From DASYTH01 sp035762905 (GTDB lineage: Bacteria > Actinomycetota > Actinomycetes > Mycobacteriales > Pseudonocardiaceae), in contig NZ_DASUCC010000097.1 in the NCBI RefSeq assembly GCF_035762905.1, positions 186,001 through 250,000 of the forward strand: a DNA stretch of 64,000 bases, read 5' to 3'. The notes beneath the pieces were generated by a model. The model searched no databases, was not told the origin of the DNA, and saw only the letters and a program-made list of their open reading frames with translations. The position numbers and the translations under genes were made by a program. Positions 25,672 through 35,385 of the stretch are shown here, piece by piece. The number at the start of each line of letters is the position of its first letter. Position 1 is the stretch's first letter.

Positions 25672-26073
25672 TCAGTCTGGGCGGGACTTGGTGCTCTGGG
25701 GGGCCACGTGTTCGATCACCCGGGTCGGGGTGAATCGGACCACCACTCGGGTCTCCGCGGGGCGATGTGTCCACGGCCGGTTGTCGTAGGCCCGGCTCAG
25801 CTCGTCGATCAGCTCGTCGCCGCCGGCCTCGGTGAGCGTGACCGTGCCGCGCAGCTCGACGTAGGTGTAGGGATCCTCCGGGTCGTAGGCCAGCAACGTC
25901 ACCCGCGGATCCCGCTCCATGTTCCGGCACTTGCGCCGGCCCCGGATCGTGGACAGCAGCACGTCGGCGCCGTCGGTCCTGGTCCACACCACACTCGACT
26001 GCGGCGCCCCGTCCGGGTTGATCGTGGTCAACACCGCGAACACCGGCGCCCGGAACAGTGCCAGGGCGGTCAT
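25672..26073 (-). CDS. PPOX-fold, probably F420- or FMN-dependent, small oxidoreductase
   Basis: 133 aa split-barrel protein. FAVLTTINPDGAPQSSVVW, the cofactor-binding stretch RKCRNMERDPRVTLLAYDPEDPYTYVELRG and the C-terminal VVRFTPTRVIEH match PPOX-class F420-dependent proteins. ATG at 26073 overlaps the stop of the upstream methyltransferase as ATGA, so it is coupled to the glycan block, although its role there is unclear. Confidence 0.85.
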   Translation of the reverse strand: MTALALFRAPVFAVLTTINPDGAPQSSVVWTRTDGADVLLSTIRGRRKCRNMERDPRVTLLAYDPEDPYTYVELRGTVTLTEAGGDELIDELSRAYDNRPWTHRPAETRVVVRFTPTRVIEHVAPQSTKSRPD

Positions 26074-27176
26074 GACCGGCGCCGGACCAGATAGGTGTAG
26101 CTGACCCAGGAGCTGCCCGCGCGGTCGTCCTCGATCGCCCGGACCACCTCGCAGCCGCACCGCTCGAACAGCCTGGTCACCAGGTCCCGGTGGATGGGGT
26201 GCATCTCGATCGAGTCGACGATCTCGACCGGTTCCGCCTCGGCGGCCGCCACCGGCAGGTACGAGCCCTCCCGGACCAGCACCGGGGTCCGCGCGGTCAG
26301 CCCGCTCACCCCGCCCCACCAGGCGACGAACTCCTGGACGACGTCGAGCTCAAGCTCGTACTCGCCGGCCGTCTCCGGCGCCATCACGGGCAGCGGCACC
26401 TCGATCGCCTCGCCCGGCCGGACGTCGTTCGGCAGCGTGGTCCGGCCGTCGTCCTGAACCGCCACCTCGCCCCCGGCCAGCCAGTGGTTGCCCAGCCGAA
26501 GCTCCAGCTCCTTCGGCCAGACCTCGGCGCTGAGGTTGGTCACCCGGGCCCGGACGGTGCCGCGCTGGCGGGGCAGCATCGCCGCGGGCGCGGTCAGGAT
26601 CTCGATCCCGGCCCGCCAGGCCGACTCGGCCAGCTGCGGCGGCGCCTCCGGCCGGGTCTGCGTGACCTCGGCGCGCTGCTCGCTGGGGATCTGCAGCGCC
26701 AGGATCCCGCCCGGCCGGATCACCCGGACCAGTTCGAGCAGGCAGCCGAGCTGCACCGGCAGCGGCGCGTGCTGCAGCACGATCATGCTGATCGCGCTGT
26801 CGAACGAGGCGTCCTGGAACGGCAGCTCGTGCCCGTCGTAGTGGACGAACTCGACCTGGCCGGGCCGCCGGTTGATCTTCTTGGCGGCCTCGATCATGGA
26901 CGCCGCGATGTCGATGCCGACCACCTCGGGGGCGTGTTCGGCGAGCGCGTTGCTCAGCCGGCCGACCCCACAGCCGAAGTCGAGCACCCGCTTGCCAAGG
27001 GTCAGCCCCGCCTCGGCGAGCCGCTCGGTGATCCACCCGACGTCGCCGGCACCGGTGGCCATGAACTCGTCGACATCCCAGCGCCCGTTGCGCTTGGTGG
27101 CGTCGGTGAGCACGGCCCAGAGCGGATCGGTCTCACCCATGCTCTCCCAGACCGACCGCAGCTCCTGAATGCCCAT
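26070..27176 (-). CDS. SAM-dependent methyltransferase with C-terminal beta-sandwich-like region
   Basis: 368 aa. The N-terminal methyltransferase domain (about 40-165) has VLDFGCGVGRLSNALAEHAPEVVGID and DGHELPFQDASFD. Residues about 190-300 look beta-rich (GTVRARVTNLSAEVWPKEL), resembling carbohydrate-facing modules. The C-terminus contains HPIHRDLVTRLFERCGCEV. ATG 27176 has GAGGGAG upstream. It lies 19 nt downstream of the three-domain glycosyltransferase and probably modifies the same glycan. Confidence 0.85.
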   Translation of the reverse strand: MGIQELRSVWESMGETDPLWAVLTDATKRNGRWDVDEFMATGAGDVGWITERLAEAGLTLGKRVLDFGCGVGRLSNALAEHAPEVVGIDIAASMIEAAKKINRRPGQVEFVHYDGHELPFQDASFDSAISMIVLQHAPLPVQLGCLLELVRVIRPGGILALQIPSEQRAEVTQTRPEAPPQLAESAWRAGIEILTAPAAMLPRQRGTVRARVTNLSAEVWPKELELRLGNHWLAGGEVAVQDDGRTTLPNDVRPGEAIEVPLPVMAPETAGEYELELDVVQEFVAWWGGVSGLTARTPVLVREGSYLPVAAAEAEPVEIVDSIEMHPIHRDLVTRLFERCGCEVVRAIEDDRAGSSWVSYTYLVRRRS

Positions 27177-27195
27177 TCCGTTCTCCCTCGAGTGG

Positions 27196-30100
27196 TTACT
27201 GCGGCTGCAGCCACAGGCTGAGAAAACCGCCGGCGGCCGATGTCGCCGCGGCGATCAGATCGTCGTCGCTGTGCCGGCCAGGGCGGGGGCCGTCCGCGCC
27301 GAGCGGCACCGGCCGGTAGCCCATGGCCCGGTAGCCGCTCAGCACCGCGTCCGGCGCTTCACCGAGATCGGCGATGCCCTGCGGCCAGAACTCGCACACG
27401 ATGTGCGGGTGGTGTGCGGCGATCACGCCGGCCAGCCCGGCGATCGCCCGGTGGTCCCGGCCCTGCAGGTCGGTCTTGACCAGGGTCACCGCGCCCGCCG
27501 ACGTGACGTCCGGGTGCCCGTCCAACCGGATCGCCGGGACGGTCAGCCGGTTGTCGCCGAGCGGCCCGCCGACCCGGTAGTCGCCGCTGTTGCCGGCCTC
27601 CCCGGGCACCAGCGAAAGCTGTTCCTCGGCGTCCCAGGCGGCCACCGGCAGCACCACGACCCGCTCGGCCACCCCGGCCGGAAGGTTGACGGCCAGGTTG
27701 CGGCGCAGCAGCGCCACCGTGTCCGGGTTGGCCTCAACGGCGATCACCCGCTCGATGCCGGGACACTCCCGGAGCAGCCGCAGGCTGTGGTAGCCGACGT
27801 GCGCCCCGACGTCCAGCACCGTGCCGGCGCCGGCGAGCTGCGCGAGCAGCGCCGCCTCCGCGGGCTCCCAGTTCCGGTCCAGCCGAAGCGCCGGCAGAAT
27901 CACCTTGTCGTGCGGTACCAACAACACCCCGGCGTCGCACACCACGACCTCCGCGGTGGCCGGGACCGGGAGCTGACGCAGCTGCGCGGCATCGTGCAGG
28001 GCGTCCACGTCCCGGCGGAGCTGGCCGGCCAGGAACTCGGCGGCGTCGGCCCGGCGATCACGGTCCCGCAGGAACTCCACGGTCCGCTGCTCGGCCGCGT
28101 CGATCCGGTCGGTCAGCCCGGTGGACAGCTGGCCGAGCATGTCGGCGTCCACCAGGCGTTCGCGCAGCGCCGCCAGCTGGGCGGTGCGCTGCTGGGTCTC
28201 CTGCGCCAACCCGGTCTTCAGGTTCGCCGTCTGCGGCGCCAGCTCGGCGATCCCGGCGGCGAGCGAGGTCAGCTCCCGTTGCAGCTCGTCGACCCGCTCG
28301 CCGACGGTGCGCACCTGCGCGGCGGTGGCGTGGTCGGGCGGGCTCGGCCGGTGCCGTGCCTCGACCGCGTCCAGCCGGGTCAGCAGCTGGGCCAGCGTTG
28401 TCTCGATCCCGTCGACCAGCTCGGTGAGCATCTGGCGCTGGTGGACGTCGTAGTGGTTGAGCGCGCGCAGCACGGCCCGGCGCAGGGCCGGGGCCAGCGG
28501 GACCCGGGACTCGGCGCGCACGTCCGGCTGCCAGTGCAGGGCCTCCCGGGACGCGCGCAGCGGCGCCAGCGCGTCGCCCTGGATCACCGGCCCGCCGCGG
28601 GTCCGGGCCGGTGCACCCGGCCGCGACTCCGGCCCGGCCGCCGCCGCGCCGCCCCGCTCCCGCCAGGTCCGGTACGCCTCGTCCAGCTCGGCGCCGATCC
28701 AGCCGGCCGCCGCCCGCATCGACCGGGTGGCCAGGATGTGCGCCCGGGCGGCCTTGCCCCGCCGGGCCGCCTCGGCCGGGTTGAACGCCACCTCGCGCAT
28801 CGCGTACGCGGCGGCCGCCAGGTCCGGATCGGCCCAGGCGGCGCCCTCGTGGTACGGCTGGCTGCCGCCCGGAACCGTGGTCATCCGGTACGGGATGGGC
28901 CAGCCGACCCGGGCGTCGAGGAACTCCGCGGTGCCCGAGTAGTCGGTCGAGATGACCGGCATCCCCCTGGCCATCGCCTCCGCCACGGTGAGCCCGAAGC
29001 CCTCGCTGCGGTGCAGGGACACGTAGCAGTCGCTGTCGGCGTAGAGCCGGTCCAGCTCGGCGGCGGTCAGGTACTTCTCCAGCAGCTCGACCCTCGGGTC
29101 GGCGGCCGCGGCGGCGCGCAGCTGCTCCGCGGCGCCGGGATGCCGGTTGCCGTTGATCGCCTTGATCACCAGCCGGACGTCGGCGCGGTCCGGGAAGGCC
29201 TGCCGGAACGCCGTGATCAGGCCGATCGGGTTCTTGCGCTGGATGGTGCTGTTGAAGTCGAAGATGAACAGGAACTGGGTGGGCGTTCCGGCGGCCCTGC
29301 TGCGCACCGGCCGCGCGCCGGGATCACGCACCGGCACGGGGATGACCTTGACCGGGATCGGCGAGTGCCGCCCGATAGCCGCCCGGCAGAACTCGCTGAT
29401 CGTCCAGACCTCGTCGAGCAGCTCGAACGCGTCGTGCTGCCAGGCCGGGAAGTCCTCAAGCTCCCAGGCCCACACGCCGATCCGGTACCGCCCGTCGAAC
29501 ACGTCCGGATGACTCTCCCGAACCACCCGGGTCTGGTCGGCGTTGACGCACACCAGGCTGACCGGGTAGCGCGGCAGGCCGACGGTGTCCGGCTGGTCCG
29601 CCCCGGTCCGGCAGTGCAGCGAGCGCTCCTCGACCACCGAGACCACCGGAACCTCGGTGGCGGCGATGACGTCGTGCACGATCCGGCCCATCTCGCCGAG
29701 CCCCAGCTCGCCGGTCAGGTAGCCGAGCAGGTTGACCCCCGGCCGGTCTTCCAGGACCCGCGGCGGGTTCAGATCGGCCGGGACCGCCCAGGGCGCCAGC
29801 ATCCCCTCGGTCACGCCGTAGCTGCGGCACCACTCCCGGAACCCGGCGGCGTCCTCGCCGTACGGCCGCGGAAAGGCCGCCTGGAGGTCCGGCCGCTGCT
29901 GCCAGACCCACATCGACCAGCGGTTCAGACCGGCCGCCGCCTCGGTGGGCGTGCCCGGCGCGGCCAGCCAGCGCCGGAACGCCTCGCCGGAGTCCGGGCC
30001 GAACGGGTGCGGCGGCACCTCCGGCCGCGGGCCGGCCCGATCGTCGAAGTTGACCCCCTCGGCGGCCACCCAGGCCGACCGGACCAGGTGCCGCAGGCTC

Positions 30101-31026
30101 GCGGTGAGCACGGTGCCGTCCGGCGTGCGGGCGAACCCGTGCGCGTCCTGGTGCGTCCCGCTGTGCCCGGCCACGCGCAGGTCCTTGCGGTAGCGGTCGC
30201 ACAGGGCGCGCAGGTCCGGGTGCTCGGAGAGCAGGGCCCGGGGCCGGTGCGGGGTGTCCACGGTCAGCAGCCACGGGGTGTCCGGCCGGTAACCCTGGAA
30301 CCGGAAGGACCGCAACACGGCGGTGCCGGCCCGCGGCGTGCCGTCCGCCGCGATCCGCACCGGGCGCTCGTGCAGATTCCAGTAGGCGACGCTGTACCCC
30401 GGGTCGCGCAGCACGGTGTGCCGGAACAGCGCGGGCACCTGGTCGGCCCAGCGGTGATCGGCGAACAGCTGCTCGGCCGGGGCGATCACGGCGTCGTGCC
30501 GCATCCGGGTGGTCCAGTACTCGAGGAACTCCTCCGACCCCGGCCCGACCGCGACGAACCCCAGGTTGAAGATCCCGATGCCCATCAACGCCCGCTCGTC
30601 GGGCTCCTTGCCGTCGCGCGGCAGCGGCCGCAGGATGTGCGGCGTGAGCACGATCGAGTGCTCGGCGGCGAGCTCGGCGACGCCGTCGAACGGCGCGTAG
30701 ACCACGGTGTCGGCCTCGAGGTAGACCGCGACCTCGGCCCGCGTGCGCAGCTTGCGCAGCACCGCCGGCTTGACCGCGGCGACCAGCTCGGCGGCCGAGT
30801 AGATCGTGGCCATCCGGAGGATGTCGTCCTCGTCCAGGTCCAGCCAGGCCCGCCCGACCACCTGGTATCTGGCGGTCGTCGACGGTTCGGCCAGCCCGTC
30901 CACCACGACCACGACGAACTCGTGCTCCGGATGGTGGTCCAGGTAGGAGTCGGCCAGCACGAAAGCGGCCGGCAGGTGGTTTCCGGTGACGATGGTGCAG
31001 GCGACGACGGGACGCGCTTGCGACAT
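27196..31026 (-). CDS. Three-domain glycosyltransferase / glycosyltransferase / FkbM methyltransferase
   Basis: 1276 aa, much longer than any one of its domains. Residues 1-290 look like a GT8-like nucleotide-sugar transferase (CTIVTGNHLPAAFVLADSYL, and LEADTVVYAPF with a D-x-V-type metal motif). Residues about 430-790 are a GT4-type glycosyltransferase (GYLTGELGLGEMGR; RSEGFGLTVAEAMARGMPVIS at 673-693). Residues about 850-1015 are predicted coiled coil. Residues about 1035-1265 are an FkbM methyltransferase (TVLDVGAHVGYHSLRLL at 1069-1085, VIAVEANPDTVALLRRN). No signal peptide. One chain could add two sugars and an O-methyl cap to a surface glycan; the acceptor is unknown. Confidence 0.9.
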   Translation of the reverse strand: MSQARPVVACTIVTGNHLPAAFVLADSYLDHHPEHEFVVVVVDGLAEPSTTARYQVVGRAWLDLDEDDILRMATIYSAAELVAAVKPAVLRKLRTRAEVAVYLEADTVVYAPFDGVAELAAEHSIVLTPHILRPLPRDGKEPDERALMGIGIFNLGFVAVGPGSEEFLEYWTTRMRHDAVIAPAEQLFADHRWADQVPALFRHTVLRDPGYSVAYWNLHERPVRIAADGTPRAGTAVLRSFRFQGYRPDTPWLLTVDTPHRPRALLSEHPDLRALCDRYRKDLRVAGHSGTHQDAHGFARTPDGTVLTASLRHLVRSAWVAAEGVNFDDRAGPRPEVPPHPFGPDSGEAFRRWLAAPGTPTEAAAGLNRWSMWVWQQRPDLQAAFPRPYGEDAAGFREWCRSYGVTEGMLAPWAVPADLNPPRVLEDRPGVNLLGYLTGELGLGEMGRIVHDVIAATEVPVVSVVEERSLHCRTGADQPDTVGLPRYPVSLVCVNADQTRVVRESHPDVFDGRYRIGVWAWELEDFPAWQHDAFELLDEVWTISEFCRAAIGRHSPIPVKVIPVPVRDPGARPVRSRAAGTPTQFLFIFDFNSTIQRKNPIGLITAFRQAFPDRADVRLVIKAINGNRHPGAAEQLRAAAAADPRVELLEKYLTAAELDRLYADSDCYVSLHRSEGFGLTVAEAMARGMPVISTDYSGTAEFLDARVGWPIPYRMTTVPGGSQPYHEGAAWADPDLAAAAYAMREVAFNPAEAARRGKAARAHILATRSMRAAAGWIGAELDEAYRTWRERGGAAAAGPESRPGAPARTRGGPVIQGDALAPLRASREALHWQPDVRAESRVPLAPALRRAVLRALNHYDVHQRQMLTELVDGIETTLAQLLTRLDAVEARHRPSPPDHATAAQVRTVGERVDELQRELTSLAAGIAELAPQTANLKTGLAQETQQRTAQLAALRERLVDADMLGQLSTGLTDRIDAAEQRTVEFLRDRDRRADAAEFLAGQLRRDVDALHDAAQLRQLPVPATAEVVVCDAGVLLVPHDKVILPALRLDRNWEPAEAALLAQLAGAGTVLDVGAHVGYHSLRLLRECPGIERVIAVEANPDTVALLRRNLAVNLPAGVAERVVVLPVAAWDAEEQLSLVPGEAGNSGDYRVGGPLGDNRLTVPAIRLDGHPDVTSAGAVTLVKTDLQGRDHRAIAGLAGVIAAHHPHIVCEFWPQGIADLGEAPDAVLSGYRAMGYRPVPLGADGPRPGRHSDDDLIAAATSAAGGFLSLWLQPQ

Positions 31027-31105
31027 ACGGGAAGTCCATCAGGTCAGGGCGGCATGGTCCCGCCAGGTGGGGCGAGTCTATGACAGCGGGTACCGGAGCC
31101 CGTGC

Positions 31106-32437
31106 CTACCGCATCGGATGCTGGGACAGCACGGAGAGCATGCCGTCCACCACGTTCGGTTCGAGCAGCAGGCTGTTGCCGGAGGCCAGGGTCCGCTCGA
31201 CGACCTCGACCGCGACCACCTTGTTCCAGGCCAGCATCTCACCGGCGGACCAGCCGTAGTCCTTGCTGACGCCGCCGTAGTGCAGCACGGTGATGTCGCT
31301 GAACGACGCCGCGAGGTAGCGCATGGCCCGGATGGTGAACGAGTCGGCGAGCAGCCCGACCTTCTCCGTCACCTTGCCCGGACCGGTGGCCGAGGTCAGC
31401 TGGGTCGGGCGGGTGAAGTCGGTCGGCGGCGAGGTGGCCTGCTCCTGCAGACCGCCCGGCCGGATGGCGTAGTACCGGCCGTCGATCTCGCCGGACCGGC
31501 CGATCAGCGGCGGCAGGTCCGCCGACGTCCGCCACGGCTCCCGGGGGCTGACCACCCAGCTTCGGCTGATCCCCGGGTGCAGCTTCTCGGCCAGCGCCCT
31601 GGCCATCTCCACGCCGCCCTCGTCGCCCCAGTGCGCGTCCAGCGGCGGGTAGACCGGCCGGCCGAGCCGGTCACCGGCGACCCGGAGCTCGTCGCGCATG
31701 TCGACGACGAAGGGCTCGCGGGACAGCAATCGCCACAGCTCGTCGGTCACCTTCCGGGCGCAGTCCTTGCCCACGTAGTTGTCCGGCAGGTGCTGCGGCA
31801 CCATGGTCGTCTTGTCCGGCGCGACCACCAGCACGAACGTGCGCCCGGACGCCTCGACGCCGTCCCGCAACCGGCGCAGCTGGGCCAGGGTCTCGCTCAG
31901 CGCGCGGTTCTGCCGGCACCGGCCGAGCACGTCGTCCCCGAGGTACATCCAGCCGTCCTTGCCCTCGATCACGGCGGGCACGGTGATGTTGTTGCTCTCC
32001 TTGGGAACGTTGAAGCTGATCGGCCCGGACGGGCCGGCGGAGGCCTGGCCGCCGCCGAGCGGGGGCGGCTCGCCGAACACCCCACGGCTGACCGAGTCGG
32101 CCAGGTCGATCGCGTTCTCCCGGTACACCAGATGGTCGGTGGCCCAGGGCACCAGGCCGGTGAAGAACTCCCAACCCCGGGCCGGACTGGGAAACGACGC
32201 CAGCGCGTGGTTCTCGATCTGCGCGGGCCGCACGCCGAGGCCGAGGCTGACCAGCGGCGTGCAGAAGAAGATGGCCGCGCAGGCCAGGGCGAAGCGTTGC
32301 CGGCCGCCGTGCCGCGGGCGATGCAGGGCGTGCTCCTTGGGGAGCCACGCCTCGTGGATGGCGGGCAGCGTGGACTCCGCGGGCGGCATCGTCACCGGGG
32401 CGACGGGCTCGCTCACCTGCGCGGACTGGTCACTCAC
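31106..32437 (-). CDS. AlgX/AlgJ-like SGNH O-acetyltransferase
   Basis: 443 aa. A cytoplasmic tail and one membrane anchor (about 48-68: FALACAAIFFCTPLVSLGL) precede an extracytoplasmic ALGX-N/SGNH domain. Motifs seen are GKDGWMYLGDDV, the DAHWGDEGG block with Asp-x-His, and GLLADSFT with a candidate nucleophile Ser. AlgX/AlgJ proteins O-acetylate exported polysaccharide. The GTG at 32437 overlaps the upstream stop by 8 nt; a TTG at 32446 is an alternative. It is 79 bp ahead of the three-domain glycosyltransferase. Confidence 0.85.
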   Translation of the reverse strand: MSDQSAQVSEPVAPVTMPPAESTLPAIHEAWLPKEHALHRPRHGGRQRFALACAAIFFCTPLVSLGLGVRPAQIENHALASFPSPARGWEFFTGLVPWATDHLVYRENAIDLADSVSRGVFGEPPPLGGGQASAGPSGPISFNVPKESNNITVPAVIEGKDGWMYLGDDVLGRCRQNRALSETLAQLRRLRDGVEASGRTFVLVVAPDKTTMVPQHLPDNYVGKDCARKVTDELWRLLSREPFVVDMRDELRVAGDRLGRPVYPPLDAHWGDEGGVEMARALAEKLHPGISRSWVVSPREPWRTSADLPPLIGRSGEIDGRYYAIRPGGLQEQATSPPTDFTRPTQLTSATGPGKVTEKVGLLADSFTIRAMRYLAASFSDITVLHYGGVSKDYGWSAGEMLAWNKVVAVEVVERTLASGNSLLLEPNVVDGMLSVLSQHPMR

Positions 32438-33599
32438 CTGCGGCAAGCGCCTTCAACTGTTCGGTCAACACCTGGTCGAACGCCTCGCGGACCTGTTCTA
32501 TGTCGTCGCCGTACACCTGGATGCGCACGGTCGTGCTTCCGTGTACATAGTGTGCCCGGATGGTGGCCGGGTGGTCGGCGGCCTTCGGAACCTCGGCGGC
32601 CAGGACGCCCTGCGGCGACCCGGTCATGGCCTGCAGCCCGTAGTTGAGCTGTAACTGGGCCAGGCTGTCCCGGGCCGTGGTGGCGGCGCCCGGGTTGGCG
32701 GCCCGGGAGGTGAAGACGTAGGCGTGGTTCTGGTCGGGCAGCCTGGCCACGGTCAGCCGGGACTTGGTGGCGCCGGCCTCCTCGTAGGCCGCCACCTCCT
32801 CGGTGGTCAGGAAGTTCGCCTTGGCCGCGTCGGCGAAGGTCTCGACCGGGGCGGTCTCCTCCCTGGTGCCCGGGAGCTCCGCGACCTCGAGGTCGTCCTT
32901 GGGTCGGGTGGAGGTCGTCGTCGGCTGCGTGGTCGTCGTCGTGGTGCCCGGGCCGGCCGTCGGTTGCCCGCTGTCCTTGATGAACAGGAAGTAGGCGCCG
33001 ACGCCGAGGCCGATCAGTAGCACCACGACCAAGCCGATCAGCAGGTTCCGCCCGGTGTTCGAGCGGTCGCCGGTGTCGAACACCTCCGGGCCCTGGCGGA
33101 CCCAGTCCGGGCTGCCGCTCGCGGCCAGCGGCGGGAAGTCCGCCCCGGCCCACGGCGGCGCCAGTTCCTCGCCCTGCCAGCCCTGCTGCTGCGGGTAGCC
33201 GGGAGGCGGCAGGTAACCCTGCGGCGGCGCCGGCCGGGGCGGCATCCCGCCGGCATAGGCCTGCGGTGGCACGCCGGGCACGGCCGTGGTCCGGTCGACG
33301 TCGGCCGGCCGCGCGGTGTGCCAGCTGTCCACGGCCTGGGTGCGGTCGCTGTCGCCGGGCACGATCTGGGTCTTGTCCGCGTCGTCCTTGTCCGCCGGTG
33401 GCTGCGCCTGCGTCGGCTGGGGCCGGGGCGTGATCTGGGTGGCCTCCGAAGCGGGGTTCGGCTGACCCGGCTTGCCCGCTGGGTCGGCGGAGACGGCCGA
33501 GGAGAGCACCTGGTCCCGCCGCACCCGGTAGTCGTCCGCCGAGATCTGGCCTGCGGCGAGCTCCTCGTCGAGCTTGCGGAGTTCCTCCTGCCAGGACAC
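32430..33599 (-). CDS. Single-pass membrane protein heading the glycan block
   Basis: 389 aa. The N-terminal SHOCT-like helix pair reads SWQEELRKLDEELAAGQISADDYRVRRDQVL. A long Pro/Gln-rich cytoplasmic region, one membrane helix (NLLIGLVVVLLIGLGVGAYFLFI, about 203-225), a Thr-rich linker and an alpha/beta extracytoplasmic domain follow. GTG 33599 has AAAGGGGGCC upstream. Translation of the AlgX-like gene is coupled to it by an 8-nt overlap. Function unknown; an accessory or scaffolding role for glycan modification is inferred. Confidence 0.8.
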   Translation of the reverse strand: MSWQEELRKLDEELAAGQISADDYRVRRDQVLSSAVSADPAGKPGQPNPASEATQITPRPQPTQAQPPADKDDADKTQIVPGDSDRTQAVDSWHTARPADVDRTTAVPGVPPQAYAGGMPPRPAPPQGYLPPPGYPQQQGWQGEELAPPWAGADFPPLAASGSPDWVRQGPEVFDTGDRSNTGRNLLIGLVVVLLIGLGVGAYFLFIKDSGQPTAGPGTTTTTTQPTTTSTRPKDDLEVAELPGTREETAPVETFADAAKANFLTTEEVAAYEEAGATKSRLTVARLPDQNHAYVFTSRAANPGAATTARDSLAQLQLNYGLQAMTGSPQGVLAAEVPKAADHPATIRAHYVHGSTTVRIQVYGDDIEQVREAFDQVLTEQLKALAAGE

Positions 33600-33719
33600 C
33601 CCAGGCCCCCTTTCATTTGTGTGTTGCCCGCGCCCCGAACCGGCAACATTGTGCACGCCAGATGTAGCGAACCGGTTGCCGAGGTCGAACTCGCAACCTT
33701 CCTGATGCACATCCTTCCG

Positions 33720-33725
33720 TAGAGT
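33720..33725 (+). promoter_or_regulatory. -10 box TAGAGT, msrA
   Basis: TAGAGT lies 7 nt before the ATG at 33733. Confidence 0.55.
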
Positions 33726-33732
33726 GGGAGTC

Positions 33733-34392
<660 letters not shown>

Positions 34393-34408
34393 CCGCAGCC
34401 AGCGGGTA

Positions 34409-34414
34409 TAGCAT
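34409..34414 (+). promoter_or_regulatory. -10 box TAGCAT, toxin-antitoxin operon
   Basis: TAGCAT lies 7 nt before the toxin ATG at 34422. TATAGC overlaps it, giving a strong AT-rich -10 region. Confidence 0.55.
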
Positions 34415-34421
34415 TGACGGT

Positions 34422-34757
34422 ATGAATGGGGGTACCGTCGAGCTGGAACCGGAAGTCCGGGAATGGTTCGAAGGGCTGCCGACCGAGGAGTTCGCCAAGG
34501 CCGCGTTCTACGTGGATCTGCTTGCGGATCAGGGAGCGTTGCTCGGCGAACCGTATACCCGGCAGCTCGACGGCAAGCTGCGCGAGCTGCGGTTTCACCT
34601 GAGCGACGATGCGGTCCGGGTGACGTATTGGATCGCGACGGGCCGGCGAATCGTCCTTCTCACGGTCTTCCGGAAGACCCGGATGCGGGAGGGCCCGGCG
34701 GGCCTTGCGGCGTTGTGTGGCGGAAGGGCACTCGGCGGACGAGTACGTCAGGAGTGA
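34422..34757 (+). pseudogene. RelE/HigB-type toxin with C-terminal frameshift
   Basis: As read it encodes 111 aa. Residues 1-88 (LDGKLRELRFHLSDDAVRVTYW, RRIVLLTVFRKTRMRE) match phage-derived Gp49-like HigB/RelE toxins. After MRE the frame gives GPAGLAALCGGRALG, unlike the family. The +1 frame from 34702 reads ALRRCVAEGHSADEYVRSEHDG and stops at 34770, overlapping the antitoxin start as ATGGCTGA. That is the normal toxin end, so an indel near 34690-34702 has shifted the frame. A sequencing error would look the same. Confidence 0.75.
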
Positions 34758-34762
34758 ACACG

Positions 34763-35062
34763 ATGGCTGACCGGACCAGCTGGCGGGAGCTGCGTGACCG
34801 GCGCATGGCAGAGCCCGGCGCGGAGGAGGGCTACGCGGCGGCCCGGCTCGCTTTCGAGCTGGGTGCCGCGGTTCGTTCGATGCGGGAACAGCGCGGTTGG
34901 ACGCAGGCCCAACTCGCGGAGACCGCCGGCATGACGCAGCCGGCGGTCGCTCGGTTCGAGGCGGGTGGCACCGTGCCGACGATTCCGGTCCTGGAACGTC
35001 TGGCCCACGCGCTGGACGCCAGGCTCATCGTGCAGCTCGAACCGGGAACCTCGGCAGCCTGA
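34763..35062 (+). CDS. HigA-like XRE antitoxin
   Basis: 99 aa. An N-terminal MADRTSWRELRDRRMAEPGAEEGYAAA region typical of HigA-type antitoxins precedes an HTH_XRE domain (about 33-88: MREQRGWTQAQLAETAGMTQPAVARFEAG). Antitoxins of this class bind the toxin and autorepress the operon. Its ATG overlaps the stop of the original toxin frame (ATGGCTGA). The antitoxin itself appears intact. Confidence 0.92.
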   Translation: MADRTSWRELRDRRMAEPGAEEGYAAARLAFELGAAVRSMREQRGWTQAQLAETAGMTQPAVARFEAGGTVPTIPVLERLAHALDARLIVQLEPGTSAA

Positions 35063-35124
35063 GCCGGGCCGCCCGGTATCTGGGGCGGTGCGGGGCCGGC
35101 GGTCGGATAGACTGGCGGCACCGT

Positions 35125-35200
35125 GCGGACGTAGCGCAGTTGGTAGCGCATCACCTTGCCAAGGTGAGGGTCGCGGGTTCGAGTCCCGTCGTCCGCTCCA
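35125..35200 (+). tRNA. tRNA-Gly (anticodon GCC)
   Basis: 76 nt including an encoded CCA (35198-35200). The acceptor GCGGACG pairs with CGTCCGC. Anticodon stem TCACC/GGTGA with loop TTGCCAA gives GCC at 35158-35160. T arm GCGGG-TTCGAGT-CCCGT. Confidence 0.97.
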
Positions 35201-35385
35201 AATTGGTCCGGAATGGCGGCATCCGGGGCAGGGTCGGGGTGCTGTCGGCGCAGGCGCGCAGTGGGCCGGATGGCTCACGACTTTCGTCGGGTTCCCGTTA
35301 ACGTTCTTCACGTTTGCGGGCACAGCCAATATTCCTGTGGGATGTTGGCTTACCAGTCTGGTCGCCGGGAGGAGGTTCTGGCCGG

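Noticed and set aside
27169..31083. 1304-aa plus-strand open frame
   Set aside because: It is the antisense shadow of the three-domain glycosyltransferase. Its sequence is Arg/Gln/His/Pro-rich and shows no domain.
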